Source of the DNA: Carboxylicivirga mesophila | GTDB lineage: Bacteria > Bacteroidota > Bacteroidia > Bacteroidales > Marinilabiliaceae | Assembly: GCF_018271975.1 (NCBI RefSeq) | Contig: NZ_JAGUCN010000018.1 | Coordinates: 62,001-126,000, forward strand | Reading direction: 5' to 3' | Length of the DNA stretch: 64,000 nucleotides | Shown: positions 18,147-26,340 of the stretch, piece after piece | Layout of the letters: each line of letters starts with the position of its first letter | How positions within the stretch are numbered: position 1 is the first letter of the stretch | Notes under the pieces: generated by a model | Told to the model about the DNA's origin: nothing | The model's database searches: none | Seen by the model: only the letters and a program-made list of their open reading frames with translations | Position numbers and translations under genes: made by a program

Positions 18147-19322
18147 ATGAAGACAATTCTCAGCTTACTATTCAGTCTGGCAGTTGCAGTTGCATGTGCT
18201 CAATCCAACAACGGTGTCCACTTTAATCACGGCACCTGGAAAGAAGTAAAACAACTCGCCAAGGAACAGAATAAATCCATCTTTATTGATTGTTATACGT
18301 CCTGGTGTGGTCCTTGTAAAATGCTTTCAAAAAATGTTTTTCCTCAGGCAGCAGTTGGTGAGCTTTTTAATGCCCATTTCATTAACTACAAAGTTGATAT
18401 GGAAAAAGATGAAGGCCCGCTATTAAAAAAGCAATTTAATGTATCTGCCTATCCGACCCTTATTTGGGTTGATTCAGATGGAAATGAACTGCATAAATCA
18501 GTTGGTGCGCCAAATGCTGATGAGCTAATAAGCATAGCTCAACAGGTTATCGATGGTAAAGGTCTGGCAGCTCTTGAACGCAATTACACCACTCATCCCA
18601 ACGATTTCAGTGTAATGCTAAGCTACATTGAAGGACTGAGCAATGCCTATGAACAACAAAAAATACAAGTGGTGCTTGCCAACTATTTTAAATCGGTAAA
18701 AGGAAGCGAACTCCTGGAAGAAAAAAACTACTCGCTAATTAAAAACTACCTGGAAGACATCTACTCTCCTGCCTTTGAATGGTTCCATAAGCACCAGGCT
18801 GATTTTAAAAAAAGATACGCTGCCGAAGAGGTTGAACAAAAGCTCTACCGCACTTATTTGAGTTATGGCCATTCTTTAGTCAGGAAAGATAAAATTGATT
18901 ACAAAGGCTATAAGCAATATTGCAAAATCCTCAAAAAACGAAAGGTTAATAACAGGGAAAAGATAGTTGCTTATATTGACGAAAGTATCTGTCGCGCTGA
19001 ACAAAACTGGGATGCCTATATCCAGAAAGTAAATGAAAACATGAAACTTGGCTACCACGAAAGCACAAACTCTTTCCTTTACTACAATTGGGCCAAAGCC
19101 ATTGATAACAGTAATCAAGCACAAAGCAAGCATTACATGCAAGCAGCACAGTGGATGGAAAAGGCTTTTGAAGTAAGTCAATGGCCACTTGCTAATAACA
19201 TCGTTTACCTGGAAGAAAAACTTAAAATACTTGTAAAAGCAGATAACACCCGAGATAAAATTAAACAACTGGAAGAGCGTATAACTACTTTGAGAAACCA
19301 GGTAAAAATCGATACTCATTAA
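18147..19322 (+). CDS. Exported thioredoxin-domain protein, paralogue of the preceding gene
   Basis: A 391-residue protein with a signal peptide ending A-V-A-C-A-Q. The thioredoxin domain reads Y-T-S-W-C-G-P-C-K-M-L (C54/C57), with F-N-V-S-A-Y-P-T-L-I-W-V near residue 100. The opening G-V-H-F-N-H-G-T-W-K-E-V mirrors G-I-Q-F-T-H-A-T-W-K-E-V of the preceding protein, and the C-terminal helical region is similar in layout but more diverged. It looks like a tandem duplication. It is the last gene of the SusCD-thioredoxin cluster; no clear T-rich terminator follows. Confidence 0.85.
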   Translation: MKTILSLLFSLAVAVACAQSNNGVHFNHGTWKEVKQLAKEQNKSIFIDCYTSWCGPCKMLSKNVFPQAAVGELFNAHFINYKVDMEKDEGPLLKKQFNVSAYPTLIWVDSDGNELHKSVGAPNADELISIAQQVIDGKGLAALERNYTTHPNDFSVMLSYIEGLSNAYEQQKIQVVLANYFKSVKGSELLEEKNYSLIKNYLEDIYSPAFEWFHKHQADFKKRYAAEEVEQKLYRTYLSYGHSLVRKDKIDYKGYKQYCKILKKRKVNNREKIVAYIDESICRAEQNWDAYIQKVNENMKLGYHESTNSFLYYNWAKAIDNSNQAQSKHYMQAAQWMEKAFEVSQWPLANNIVYLEEKLKILVKADNTRDKIKQLEERITTLRNQVKIDTH

Positions 19323-19360
19323 TTATCTGATTTCATCCTGCCTAAGGCGATTAAAAGAAA

Positions 19361-19475
19361 CGGGGCAATACACACTATTACTTCGTTTCTTATAAATCCC
19401 ATTACTAGCTATAGCGTCTTAAGAAGTTGCTTCTCAATTCTTGCAGCTTTATAAGTTCTTAAGTATTTTGCCCCG
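19361..19475 (+). other. Nested inverted repeats upstream of alkC
   Basis: Three nested arms: CGGGGCAATAC (19361-19371) with GTATT-TT-GCCCCG (19463-19475, two-base bulge), CTTAAGAA (19418-19425) with TTCTTAAG (19456-19463), and a weak inner GTTGC/GCAGC. The outer and second stems share their last base at 19463, so they may be alternatives. It fills most of the gap between the thioredoxin cluster and alkC. It may be a 5' leader or an end structure; there is no T run after it. Confidence 0.4.
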
Positions 19476-19499
19476 AACTTTATCCGACAGAAGTAACTT

Positions 19500-20618
19500 A
19501 TGGCAGATTTATTTAAGAACCTTTACTCACAAAACTTTTTTGAAGCCCTAACAGATGCCTTACAGAATGTATTAAAACGCTTTAACAGGCAGCAATTCCT
19601 TCAAGAAATCTATGATACGGAGTGGGAAGAGTTGGAATTAAAGCAGCGCATGCATCACATCACCACTATTCTTACCAACTATTTATCGAGCAACTATCCC
19701 AAAAGCATTGAACAAATAGAACAAGTAATAACCTGGTTACAACAAAATCGTGTAGAAGATAAAGTAAAATACCCCGACCTGGTATTTATGATCTTCCCGC
19801 ACTATATCGAACTAACCGGACTTCATGATTTTAATACATCCATCAGGGCATTTGAATCCATCACACCTTTTTCTACCTGTGAATTAGCAGTCAGGCCGTT
19901 CATCATCAAGTATGAAGATAAAATGATGAATGTGATTCAGAAATGGACTGCACACCCCAATGAACATGTCCGGCGGCTGGCATCGGAAGGTTGTCGACCA
20001 CGCCTGCCATGGGGCATGGCATTAAGACGTTTTAAGCATGATCCTACACCGGTAATACCTGTTTTAGAAGCCTTAAAGAAAGACGACTCAGCCTACGTAA
20101 GAAAAAGTGTCGCCAACAATCTAAACGACATTTCCATGGACAATCCCCAGGTAACAATAGACATAGCACACATGTGGAAGGGACTCTCAATGAATACCGA
20201 CTGGATTGTTAAACATGCTTGCCGAACATTATTAAAAGCAGGCAACAGAGAAGTACTTGAATTATTTGGTTTTGGTGTACCAGAACATATGGAAGTGCGC
20301 AATTTTTCTATTTTAAACGATAGGATTAGTGTGGGTGATGATCTGGAATTTAGCTTCAAGCTGTATAACCATTCTAATGAAAGCATACTGGTCCGCTTGG
20401 AATATGCCATATATTTTCTGAAACAAAAGGGCCACCACACCAGAAAGGTATTTAAGATAAGTGAAAAAAATTATGCCCCTGGATCATGTACAGTCATTAA
20501 CAGGCGACAATCATTCAAGCTTGTTTCTTCCCGCAAGTATCATTCAGGCGAGCATTATGTGAGTTTAATTATCAACGGTTCTGAATTTGAAGAAGCGGCA
20601 TTTACTTTGCAAACCTGA
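19500..20618 (+). CDS. alkC: DNA-alkylation repair glycosylase AlkC (HEAT-like repeats plus Ig-like domain)
   Basis: A 372-residue cytoplasmic protein. The first ~260 residues are HEAT/ALK-type helical repeats with the AlkC hallmark R-R-L-A-S-E-G-C-R-P-R-L-P-W (around residue 160) and K-D-D-S-A-Y-V-R-K-S-V-A-N-N-L-N-D. Residues of about 270-372 form an Ig-like beta-sandwich, the accessory domain described for a subset of AlkC enzymes. The family removes alkylated bases such as 3-methyladenine and 3-methylcytosine without base flipping. It stands alone, downstream of nested inverted repeats and upstream of the tandem repeat array. Confidence 0.85.
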   Translation: MADLFKNLYSQNFFEALTDALQNVLKRFNRQQFLQEIYDTEWEELELKQRMHHITTILTNYLSSNYPKSIEQIEQVITWLQQNRVEDKVKYPDLVFMIFPHYIELTGLHDFNTSIRAFESITPFSTCELAVRPFIIKYEDKMMNVIQKWTAHPNEHVRRLASEGCRPRLPWGMALRRFKHDPTPVIPVLEALKKDDSAYVRKSVANNLNDISMDNPQVTIDIAHMWKGLSMNTDWIVKHACRTLLKAGNREVLELFGFGVPEHMEVRNFSILNDRISVGDDLEFSFKLYNHSNESILVRLEYAIYFLKQKGHHTRKVFKISEKNYAPGSCTVINRRQSFKLVSSRKYHSGEHYVSLIINGSEFEEAAFTLQT

Positions 20619-20637
20619 TAAAGAGTCTCCATAAAAA

Positions 20638-20671
20638 AATAGGATGCTAAACCGTTGTTTACCATCCTATT
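20638..20671 (+). other. Hairpin of repeat copy 1
   Basis: AATAGGATGCTAAAC (20638-20652), loop CGTT, GTTTACCATCCTATT (20657-20671): 15 bp with one mismatch, followed by TTT. It could serve as a terminator for alkC as well as the start of the repeat unit. Confidence 0.7.
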
Positions 20672-20690
20672 TTTAACCTAACCCAAATCT

Positions 20691-20738
20691 ATGAAAAAAA
20701 TCTACAAGACAATTTGCAAGTGCTATGCCAGAAATTAA
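20691..20738 (+). CDS. Mini-ORF of repeat copy 1 (15 codons)
   Basis: ATG at 20691 directly after the conserved leader; the peptide is MKKIYKTICKCYARN, then TAA. Copy 2 keeps the frame for the first 15 codons (MKKIYKTNSKCYARN) and runs on to 23 codons. Codon conservation is not enough to prove translation; it may be a remnant of a signal peptide. Confidence 0.3.
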   Translation: MKKIYKTICKCYARN

Positions 20739-20884
20739 AACTGGCCTGTTAGCGTTTGTTAAATGATATTAATAAGTAATGCTTCTTCAACCGCTTTAAA
20801 TATGATCATCTTTTGGGGCATCCTATACACGATGGCCGTGTCAGATATATATAATGACAGCATACGAAATTAATGGCACAAAAA

Positions 20885-20917
20885 AATGGGATATAAACCG
20901 TTGTTTATCATCCCATT
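20885..20917 (+). other. Hairpin of repeat copy 2
   Basis: AATGGGATATAAAC (20885-20898), loop CGTT, GTTTATCATCCCATT (20903-20917): 14 bp with a single bulged C. The base changes relative to copy 1 (T-A to G-C type changes in the AATRGGAT arm) are matched on the other arm, which suggests the structure is kept. Confidence 0.7.
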
Positions 20918-20937
20918 TACTAACCTAACCCAAATCT

Positions 20938-21009
20938 ATGAAAAAAATCTACAAGACAAATAGCAAGTGTTATGCCAGAAATTTAAACCAACCTGTTAGT
21001 GTTTGTTAA
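20938..21009 (+). CDS. Mini-ORF of repeat copy 2 (23 codons)
   Basis: ATG at 20938 after the same leader; the peptide begins MKKIYKTNSKCYARN and ends PVSVC. It reads through the position of the copy 1 stop because of a small sequence change. It is short and polar after the first residues, not a convincing signal peptide. Confidence 0.3.
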   Translation: MKKIYKTNSKCYARNLNQPVSVC

Positions 21010-21128
21010 ATGATATTAATAAGTAATACTTCTACAACCGATTTAGATACTATCATTTTACTGGCATGCATTTTTGGGGAACTGCCGTGATAAAATTATC
21101 AGCAAGCAATAAGGCAGTGGCACAAAAA

Positions 21129-21162
21129 AATGGGACATAAACCGTTGTTTATCATCCCATTT
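21129..21162 (+). other. Hairpin of repeat copy 3
   Basis: AATGGGACATAAAC and GTTTATCATCCCATT around loop CGTT (21143-21146): the same structure with one mismatch and one bulge. The mini-ORF that follows (21182-21199) is only MKKIY. Confidence 0.65.
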
Positions 21163-21304
21163 ACTAACCTAACCCAAATCTATGAAAAAAATCTACTAAG
21201 TAATTAACAATCGCTGTGCCACATTTTGCTACAACGTGTTAGCAAACATTAAACTATGTAATTAAATGTACATATATGCATTATTAAATATCCTTTATAT
21301 AAAA

Positions 21305-21348
21305 AACCCGCCACCTGAATTTTTGTTCAATGTGACGGGTATATTTTT
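21305..21348 (-). terminator. Terminator of the PurF-like gene (bidirectional form)
   Basis: ACCCGCCAC (21306-21314) pairs with GTGACGGGT (21332-21340) with one G-U. On the minus strand it is followed by TTTTTTATA, on the plus strand by ATATTTTTAG. It ends the minus-strand PurF-like gene. Confidence 0.7.
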
Positions 21349-21363
21349 AGACTAATTTATTTC

Positions 21364-23265
21364 CTAGTAGGCTCTGCCGGTATTCCCTTCAACAAAATTA
21401 ATAAATGAAGTATTAACCACTTTGTTACCTCCTGGTGTAGGATAGTCACCTGTGAAATACCAGTCACCATTATCGTCGGGACAAGCAACATGCAGGTTTT
21501 GAACCGACTGATACACCAGTTCCACCTCAGCCTCAATATCTTCGGGACGCAGCATTTCAGCTATTTTAGCCGAAACCTGTTCTGCAGTAAACGGACGATA
21601 TATTTCCTTTACATGATTGACAATTTCTTCTTTTGGTAAGAATTGCTGCTCCTTACATTTTTTGTATACTTCGTCAATAATATGCGTACGCCCAGATTCA
21701 TTCAATAGTTCAATAGCTGCAGCAAAAGCACAAAAGTCTTTCAGCTTAGCCATATCAATACCATAACAATCGGGATAGCGTATTTGCGGAGCCGATGAAA
21801 CAACAATGATCTTTTTAGGATGTAAGCGGTCTAAAATACGGAGTATACTCTTTTTAAGGGTGGTGCCACGCACAATTGAATCATCGATAATCACCAGCGT
21901 ATCCACCCCGTTTTTAACAATACCGTATGTTACATCGTAAACATGTGCCACCATATCATCACGACTGTCATCATCTGCAATGAAAGTACGCATCTTAACG
22001 TCTTTAATGGCTATTTTTTCAACCCGTGGCTCCAGGCTCAGTATTTTATCCAGCTTATCTGCATCTATATCAGAACCCATATCTAATATCTGCTGCTTCT
22101 TCACCTGATCCATCTCACGACGAACGCCTTCCATCATGCCATAAAAAGCCGTTTCAGCTGTATTAGGAATGTATGAGAACACGGTGTTCTCAATGTCATA
22201 GTCCACTTTCTCAAGAATGGTTTTAGCCAGCAATCGTCCCAGCTCTTTTCGCTCTTCATATATTTTTCGATCGCTGCCGCGCGAGAAATAAATACGCTCA
22301 AATGAACAAGAACGACGCGTTTGTGGAACACGAACCAGTTCTTCAGTCACTTTACCATTTTTCTTAATGATTAAAGCATGCCCTGGCTTAAGTTCCTTCA
22401 CTTGCACCGAACGTACATTCATTGCGGTTTGTATCACCGGACGTTCCGAAGCTACCACCACAATCTCATCATCAGCATAATAACAAGCCGGGCGAATACC
22501 CCATGGATCACGGGTTACAAAAGCATCACCATGACCTACTACACCGGCAATGGCATACCCTCCATCCCAACGGCGGCTTGAGCGCTCAAGTATTTCACGG
22601 ATGTTTAGCTCATCTTCGATGCATTGAGAAATTTCACGGTTTGATTTACCCTCATTCTTATATTTTCTAAACAACAGCTGATTCTCTTCATCAAGAAAAT
22701 GACCAACGTTCTCAAGAATTGTTACCGTATCCGTATAATCTTTCGGGTGCTGACCTAACTCGGTTAACGACTGAAAAATTTCATCAACATTGGTAAGGTT
22801 AAAGTTACCAGCCAATGTTAGGTTACGCGAACGCCAGTTATTCTCTCTTAGCACAGGGTGTACATAGTCAATGCTGTGGTTTCCGAAAGTTCCATAACGT
22901 AAGTGCCCCAAGTATAGTTCACCGGCAAATGGCAAGTGCTCCTTGGCATAGATGGGATCATTCAGCAGTTCAGGATTTTTCTCTTGCTGCTTAATAAATG
23001 GCTCATTAATCTTCTCAAACACATCCTTAATCGGATTGGCCTTATTTGACCTGTGTCGCGAAAAGTATTTCTGTCCGGCCGGCTGATCTATTTTCAGGTT
23101 AACAGCACCAGCTCCATCTTGTCCCCGGTTATGCTGTTTTTCCATCAAAAGATAGAGCTTATTCAGGCCATAACGCCACGTCCCATACTTCTCCTGATAA
23201 TACTCAAGTGGTTTTAGCAAGCGGATAAGAACAATCCCACACTCGTGCTTAATTTGGTCACTCAT
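21364..23265 (-). CDS. Amidophosphoribosyltransferase, PurF-like long form
   Basis: A 633-residue cytoplasmic enzyme of the class II glutamine amidotransferase plus phosphoribosyltransferase type. After eight residues comes HECGIV, where Cys9 would be the glutaminase nucleophile after propeptide removal. H-N-R-G-Q-D-G-A-G and G-H-L-R-Y-G-T-F-G-N-H are glutaminase motifs; W-G-I-R-P-A-C-Y follows, and T-L-V-I-I-D-D-S-I-V-R-G-T-T is the PRPP loop. Usual PurF is about 470-510 residues; insertions near residue 70-110 and 360-410 and a ~100-residue tail make this longer. Bacteroidota often carry such a long form besides a canonical PurF, so whether this is the purine enzyme or a paralogue is open. 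Monocistronic. Confidence 0.8.
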   Translation of the reverse strand: MSDQIKHECGIVLIRLLKPLEYYQEKYGTWRYGLNKLYLLMEKQHNRGQDGAGAVNLKIDQPAGQKYFSRHRSNKANPIKDVFEKINEPFIKQQEKNPELLNDPIYAKEHLPFAGELYLGHLRYGTFGNHSIDYVHPVLRENNWRSRNLTLAGNFNLTNVDEIFQSLTELGQHPKDYTDTVTILENVGHFLDEENQLLFRKYKNEGKSNREISQCIEDELNIREILERSSRRWDGGYAIAGVVGHGDAFVTRDPWGIRPACYYADDEIVVVASERPVIQTAMNVRSVQVKELKPGHALIIKKNGKVTEELVRVPQTRRSCSFERIYFSRGSDRKIYEERKELGRLLAKTILEKVDYDIENTVFSYIPNTAETAFYGMMEGVRREMDQVKKQQILDMGSDIDADKLDKILSLEPRVEKIAIKDVKMRTFIADDDSRDDMVAHVYDVTYGIVKNGVDTLVIIDDSIVRGTTLKKSILRILDRLHPKKIIVVSSAPQIRYPDCYGIDMAKLKDFCAFAAAIELLNESGRTHIIDEVYKKCKEQQFLPKEEIVNHVKEIYRPFTAEQVSAKIAEMLRPEDIEAEVELVYQSVQNLHVACPDDNGDWYFTGDYPTPGGNKVVNTSFINFVEGNTGRAY

Positions 23266-23291
23266 GATTTTTCCCTCTAAAAAATAAAGCG

Positions 23292-23321
23292 CAAATTTAT
23301 TTCTATTTTTCTAATCGCCAA
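23292..23321 (-). promoter_or_regulatory. Promoter of the PurF-like gene
   Basis: Read on the minus strand: TTG (23319-23321), 19-base spacer 23300-23318, TAAATTTG (23292-23299), a perfect TAnnTTTG box. The start codon lies 27 bases downstream. Confidence 0.75.
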
Positions 23322-23341
23322 CACGACTTTTCAAAAAAGAA

Positions 23342-23364
23342 AAAGCCGGAAATTTTCCGGCTTT
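23342..23364 (-). terminator. Terminator of the SPOR gene
   Basis: AAGCCGGAAA and TTTTCCGGCTT pair as a perfect hairpin; on the minus strand it is followed by TTTTTCTTTTTTG. Confidence 0.75.
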
Positions 23365-23380
23365 GCATATTATATCACAA

Positions 23381-23824
23381 CTAAAATTTATTCATTTTAA
23401 CATTCCCATCCTTCACAATGTAGCAGTGAGGAAACAACTCCCGCAATTCGTTCAATAGCGGTAAGGCCTCGTGCTTATGTCGATAATTCCCTACACGCAC
23501 TCTCCAATTCGGCGATGTAAAAGATAAATCAACATCCTGGTCTGGAAATTTATTCAATAACTTACTTTTAACTTGCAAGGCATTTCGCTTGCCAGTTGGC
23601 CCCTGCCCTGAAAACAACTGAATACGCCAACCTTCTACACCTTCCATACGCCTGTTAGCCTCCACTTGTATATTCACCAACTCCTCTACCCCCTCTTCAT
23701 CATGAATAGTGATTACGCCCTCTCCTGCAACATGCTCCTGCAAGCTATTTACCAGAGTATTGTCTGTTTGCCCAAAGGCAAATACCGGACCTAACAGTAG
23801 AATAAGTACAATAAAGTTCTTCAT
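23381..23824 (-). CDS. Exported SPOR-domain protein
   Basis: A 147-residue protein starting at the ATG at 23822-23824 (MKNFIVLILLL); three codons upstream there is another ATG. The signal peptide ends V-F-A-F-G-Q. The C-terminal half (about 75-147) is a SPOR-type domain: G-W-R-I-Q-L-F-S-G near its start, W-R-V-R-V-G-N-Y and A-L-P-L-L-N-E-L-R-E-L-F-P. SPOR domains bind denuded septal peptidoglycan, so a division- or wall-linked role is likely. It follows the universal stress gene with 39 bases between, and those bases hold its own -7 box. Confidence 0.8.
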   Translation of the reverse strand: MKNFIVLILLLGPVFAFGQTDNTLVNSLQEHVAGEGVITIHDEEGVEELVNIQVEANRRMEGVEGWRIQLFSGQGPTGKRNALQVKSKLLNKFPDQDVDLSFTSPNWRVRVGNYRHKHEALPLLNELRELFPHCYIVKDGNVKMNKF

Positions 23825-23846
23825 TATTATCATTCTTGTTGCCCGG

Positions 23847-23854
23847 CAAAGATA
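23847..23854 (-). promoter_or_regulatory. -7 box of the SPOR gene
   Basis: TATCTTTG on the minus strand, a perfect TAnnTTTG, 23 bases before the ATG. No clear TTG at -33. Confidence 0.55.
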
Positions 23855-23863
23855 ATCATTAGA

Positions 23864-24706
23864 TTAATCTTTTGTAGGAATTACCAGCACAGGTTTTAAA
23901 GATTTATTGATTAAATCGTTAGTAAACGATTGAAACACTCGGACAAATGGATTATTAGCATGGTGCACATGGGTTGTTATTAAATCAATTGCGTTCTCCT
24001 CTGCATAGTTCATCAGGTTTTCGGAGAAGTCCCTGCCTGTTAGCTGTGAATGTTTAACCTCCACCCTGGCTCTTTCAACAACAAATTTCTCTACCTGCTT
24101 TACAAATGCTTTCATTTGCTCATTCATCCAATCCAAATCTGAAGTTTTCAATCCAACTACATGAACCTTAGCATCAAACAACCTGGCCACACCGGCAATA
24201 GCAGGAACTTTCTTTCGGCTGGCAATACTATAATCTACAGGTAGTGCAATGCTTTTAATCGCATGCTTAAGCTTCATACGTTTATTAACAACCAATACCG
24301 GACAAGGAGCATGTGCTACCAACCGATAGGCAGGGCTTCCAACCCACCTTGAAGTGATGCTCTTATCTTCGTGAGAACCTAACACAATAATAGTTGTATC
24401 ACCATACCTGGCCTGATTAGCTATTTCTTTCACAATATTCCCCTCTCTTATTTTGTAATCGAAAACGCCACAACTAACCTTATATTTATGTATGAACCGT
24501 CGGTGTAATTGTTCTGCCCAGGCTTCTACATCCTGATTTAGCCTATCATCAGCTTCATTTGCCGAGAAGAAAGGGATAATGACTGAATCTGTCTTAACAT
24601 GAATAACACGTATGTTGGCATTTAAATGATTGGCTAAGTCAATACCAAAATCAAGGGCAATGATAGATTCTTCAGAAAAATCAACGGGTACAAGTACTTC
24701 TTTCAT
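23864..24706 (-). CDS. Universal stress protein with two UspA domains
   Basis: A 280-residue cytoplasmic protein with tandem Usp folds: residues 1-145 start V-L-V-P-V-D-F-S-E-E-S and hold the ATP-loop-like G-S-H-E-D-K ... V-G-S-P-A-Y-R-L-V-A-H-A-P-C-P-V-L-V-V; residues 150-280 restart at S-I-A-L-P-V-D-Y-S. The second domain ends K-S-L-K-P-V-L-V-I-P and has lost much of the nucleotide loop. A TAnnTTTA near-match to the -7 box lies at 24737-24744. Family members are induced by starvation or stress; the role here is unknown. Confidence 0.9.
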   Translation of the reverse strand: MKEVLVPVDFSEESIIALDFGIDLANHLNANIRVIHVKTDSVIIPFFSANEADDRLNQDVEAWAEQLHRRFIHKYKVSCGVFDYKIREGNIVKEIANQARYGDTTIIVLGSHEDKSITSRWVGSPAYRLVAHAPCPVLVVNKRMKLKHAIKSIALPVDYSIASRKKVPAIAGVARLFDAKVHVVGLKTSDLDWMNEQMKAFVKQVEKFVVERARVEVKHSQLTGRDFSENLMNYAEENAIDLITTHVHHANNPFVRVFQSFTNDLINKSLKPVLVIPTKD

Positions 24707-24841
24707 GACGTGGTGATTTAAGTTAACAGTGTTGCTTAAAGGTAATAAATAGTGTTTTAAATTGCTAGAAATGAAAGTATACGAATCGTTTCCAAAATTT
24801 GGAATTTAAAATGTCATCTTGCATCATTTAACACAATTATA

Positions 24842-24872
24842 CTTGCCAATAAGCCAACAAGCATTAACTTTG
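24842..24872 (+). promoter_or_regulatory. Promoter of miaB
   Basis: TTG at 24843-24845, 19-base spacer, TAACTTTG at 24865-24872, perfect match to the Bacteroidota consensus. The ATG is at 24923. Confidence 0.75.
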
Positions 24873-24922
24873 CAGCTCCTAAAAAAATGACAATCAAGAA
24901 GTAAAAAAATAATCCCGGACAA

Positions 24923-26284
24923 ATGATGGAGTTTAGTGCAGTAAAGCCTTTAATTAGCAGTAAGAGCGGAAAAAAACTCTTTATTGAAACATACGGCTGC
25001 CAGATGAATGTTGCTGACAGTGAAGTAGTAGCATCGGTAATGGAGATGGATGGTTATGGAGTTAGTTATGACATTAATGATGCTGATGCCATTTTTATTA
25101 ATACTTGCTCAATAAGAGATAATGCTGAACAGCGTGTGATGGGACGCTTAAAGCAGCTAACAGCCATGCGAAAGCAAAAGCCGAATCTTATCATAGGCAT
25201 TATTGGCTGTATGGCTGAACGTGTTAAGGAAACTTTATTTGAACAAGGTGCCAATATAGTTGTCGGGCCTGATGCATATATGGACTTGCCAAACCTTATT
25301 GGTATGGCAGAAAGAGGTGACAAAGCCATAAATGTTGAATTATCAACCAGTGAAACCTATGCTGAGGTGATTCCTTCACGATTGAGCAAGAATAAAATCT
25401 CTGGTTTTGTGTCAATTATGCGTGGGTGTAATAATTTCTGCTCATACTGCATTGTGCCATATACACGCGGACGTGAAAGAAGCCGTCAGCCTGAAAGTAT
25501 TAAGAAAGAAATTCAGGATCTTTACGACAAGGGCTTTAAAGAAGTGACCCTGCTTGGGCAAAATGTCAATTCCTACCATTATGAAGCTGAAGGTTGTAAT
25601 CCTATGAGCTTCTCCGGATTATTAAACTTTGTAGCCGGTAATTTTCCTCAAATGCGTATCCGTTTTACCACCTCACATCCTAAAGATATGAGTGATGAAA
25701 CACTTGAGGTAATGGCGAAGCATCATAATATTTGTAAGTTTATTCACCTGCCGTTACAATCAGGTAGCTCCCGCATCCTTAAGCTTATGAACCGCAAATA
25801 CGATCGGGAATGGTACATGGATCGAATTGAAGCTATTCGCCGAATATTGCCTGGTTGCGGCATTTCAACAGATGTATTCTGTGGTTTCCACAGCGAAACA
25901 GAAGAGGATCACCAGCAAACACTGAGTTTGATGAAGTGGGCTGGCTATGATTCAGCGTTTATGTTTAAATACTCTGAACGCCCTGGCACCTATGCTGCCC
26001 AACACCTGGAAGATAACGTACCGGAAGAAGTAAAAGGCCGTCGCTTGCAGGAAATCATAGATTTACAAAATCAGCTATCATTTGAAAGTAACCAAAGCGA
26101 CATTGGCAAAACCTATGAAGTACTAGTCGAAGGCACTTCTAAAAAATCAAAAGAAGAGCTGTATGGACGCACTTCACAGAATAAAGTAGTGGTGTTCCCT
26201 AAAAAAGATTACCAGACAGGTGATTTGGTTCAAGTGGTCATTAAAGAAGCCACACAAGCTACCCTTAAAGGTGAAGCCCTGTAA
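24923..26284 (+). CDS. miaB: tRNA-2-methylthio-N6-dimethylallyladenosine synthase MiaB
   Basis: A 453-residue radical SAM methylthiotransferase. The N-terminal UPF0004 domain has its three cluster cysteines C26 (Y-G-C-Q-M-N-V-A-D-S-E), C62 and C96 (G-C-M-A-E-R). The radical SAM motif C-N-N-F-C-S-Y-C gives C169, C173 and C176, followed by P-Y-T-R-G-R-E-R-S-R, a MiaB signature, and a C-terminal TRAM domain. It adds the 2-methylthio group to i6A37 in tRNAs. Two starts (24923 or 24926) are equivalent. The AhpD-like gene follows with 56 bases and no terminator. Confidence 0.95.
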   Translation: MMEFSAVKPLISSKSGKKLFIETYGCQMNVADSEVVASVMEMDGYGVSYDINDADAIFINTCSIRDNAEQRVMGRLKQLTAMRKQKPNLIIGIIGCMAERVKETLFEQGANIVVGPDAYMDLPNLIGMAERGDKAINVELSTSETYAEVIPSRLSKNKISGFVSIMRGCNNFCSYCIVPYTRGRERSRQPESIKKEIQDLYDKGFKEVTLLGQNVNSYHYEAEGCNPMSFSGLLNFVAGNFPQMRIRFTTSHPKDMSDETLEVMAKHHNICKFIHLPLQSGSSRILKLMNRKYDREWYMDRIEAIRRILPGCGISTDVFCGFHSETEEDHQQTLSLMKWAGYDSAFMFKYSERPGTYAAQHLEDNVPEEVKGRRLQEIIDLQNQLSFESNQSDIGKTYEVLVEGTSKKSKEELYGRTSQNKVVVFPKKDYQTGDLVQVVIKEATQATLKGEAL

Positions 26285-26340
26285 TTGAATTAATAAACCC
26301 TGCTATAAGCATCAGCTTTAGCATTTAACCAACAACGAAC

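Larger units (their letters stand above)
20632..21199 (+). repeat. Three tandem ~245-bp repeats, each with hairpin, conserved leader and mini-ORF
   Basis: Three direct copies lie head to tail; the CGTT hairpin loops are at 20653, 20899 and 21143 (periods 246 and 244). Each copy starts with an A-rich run and a ~15-bp hairpin. A nearly invariant TAACCTAACCCAAATCTATG and AAAAAAATCTAC follow. Copies 1 and 2 also share about 110 more bases, ending near 20803 and 21049; copy 3 diverges soon after the ATG. The mini-ORFs are 15, 23 and 5 codons, all starting MKKIY. The leader resembles the 5' end of Bacteroidota outer-membrane protein genes, but no long gene follows any copy. This accounts for the 745-base gap between alkC and the PurF-like gene. 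Confidence 0.85.

Noticed and set aside
20632-21199. Tandem repeats as a CRISPR array
   Set aside because: Units are ~245 bases, not 25-40, repeats are longer than spacers, and no cas gene is present.
22378-22670. Plus-strand open frames inside the PurF-like gene
   Set aside because: Shadows of a conserved coding frame on the other strand, with no start context.
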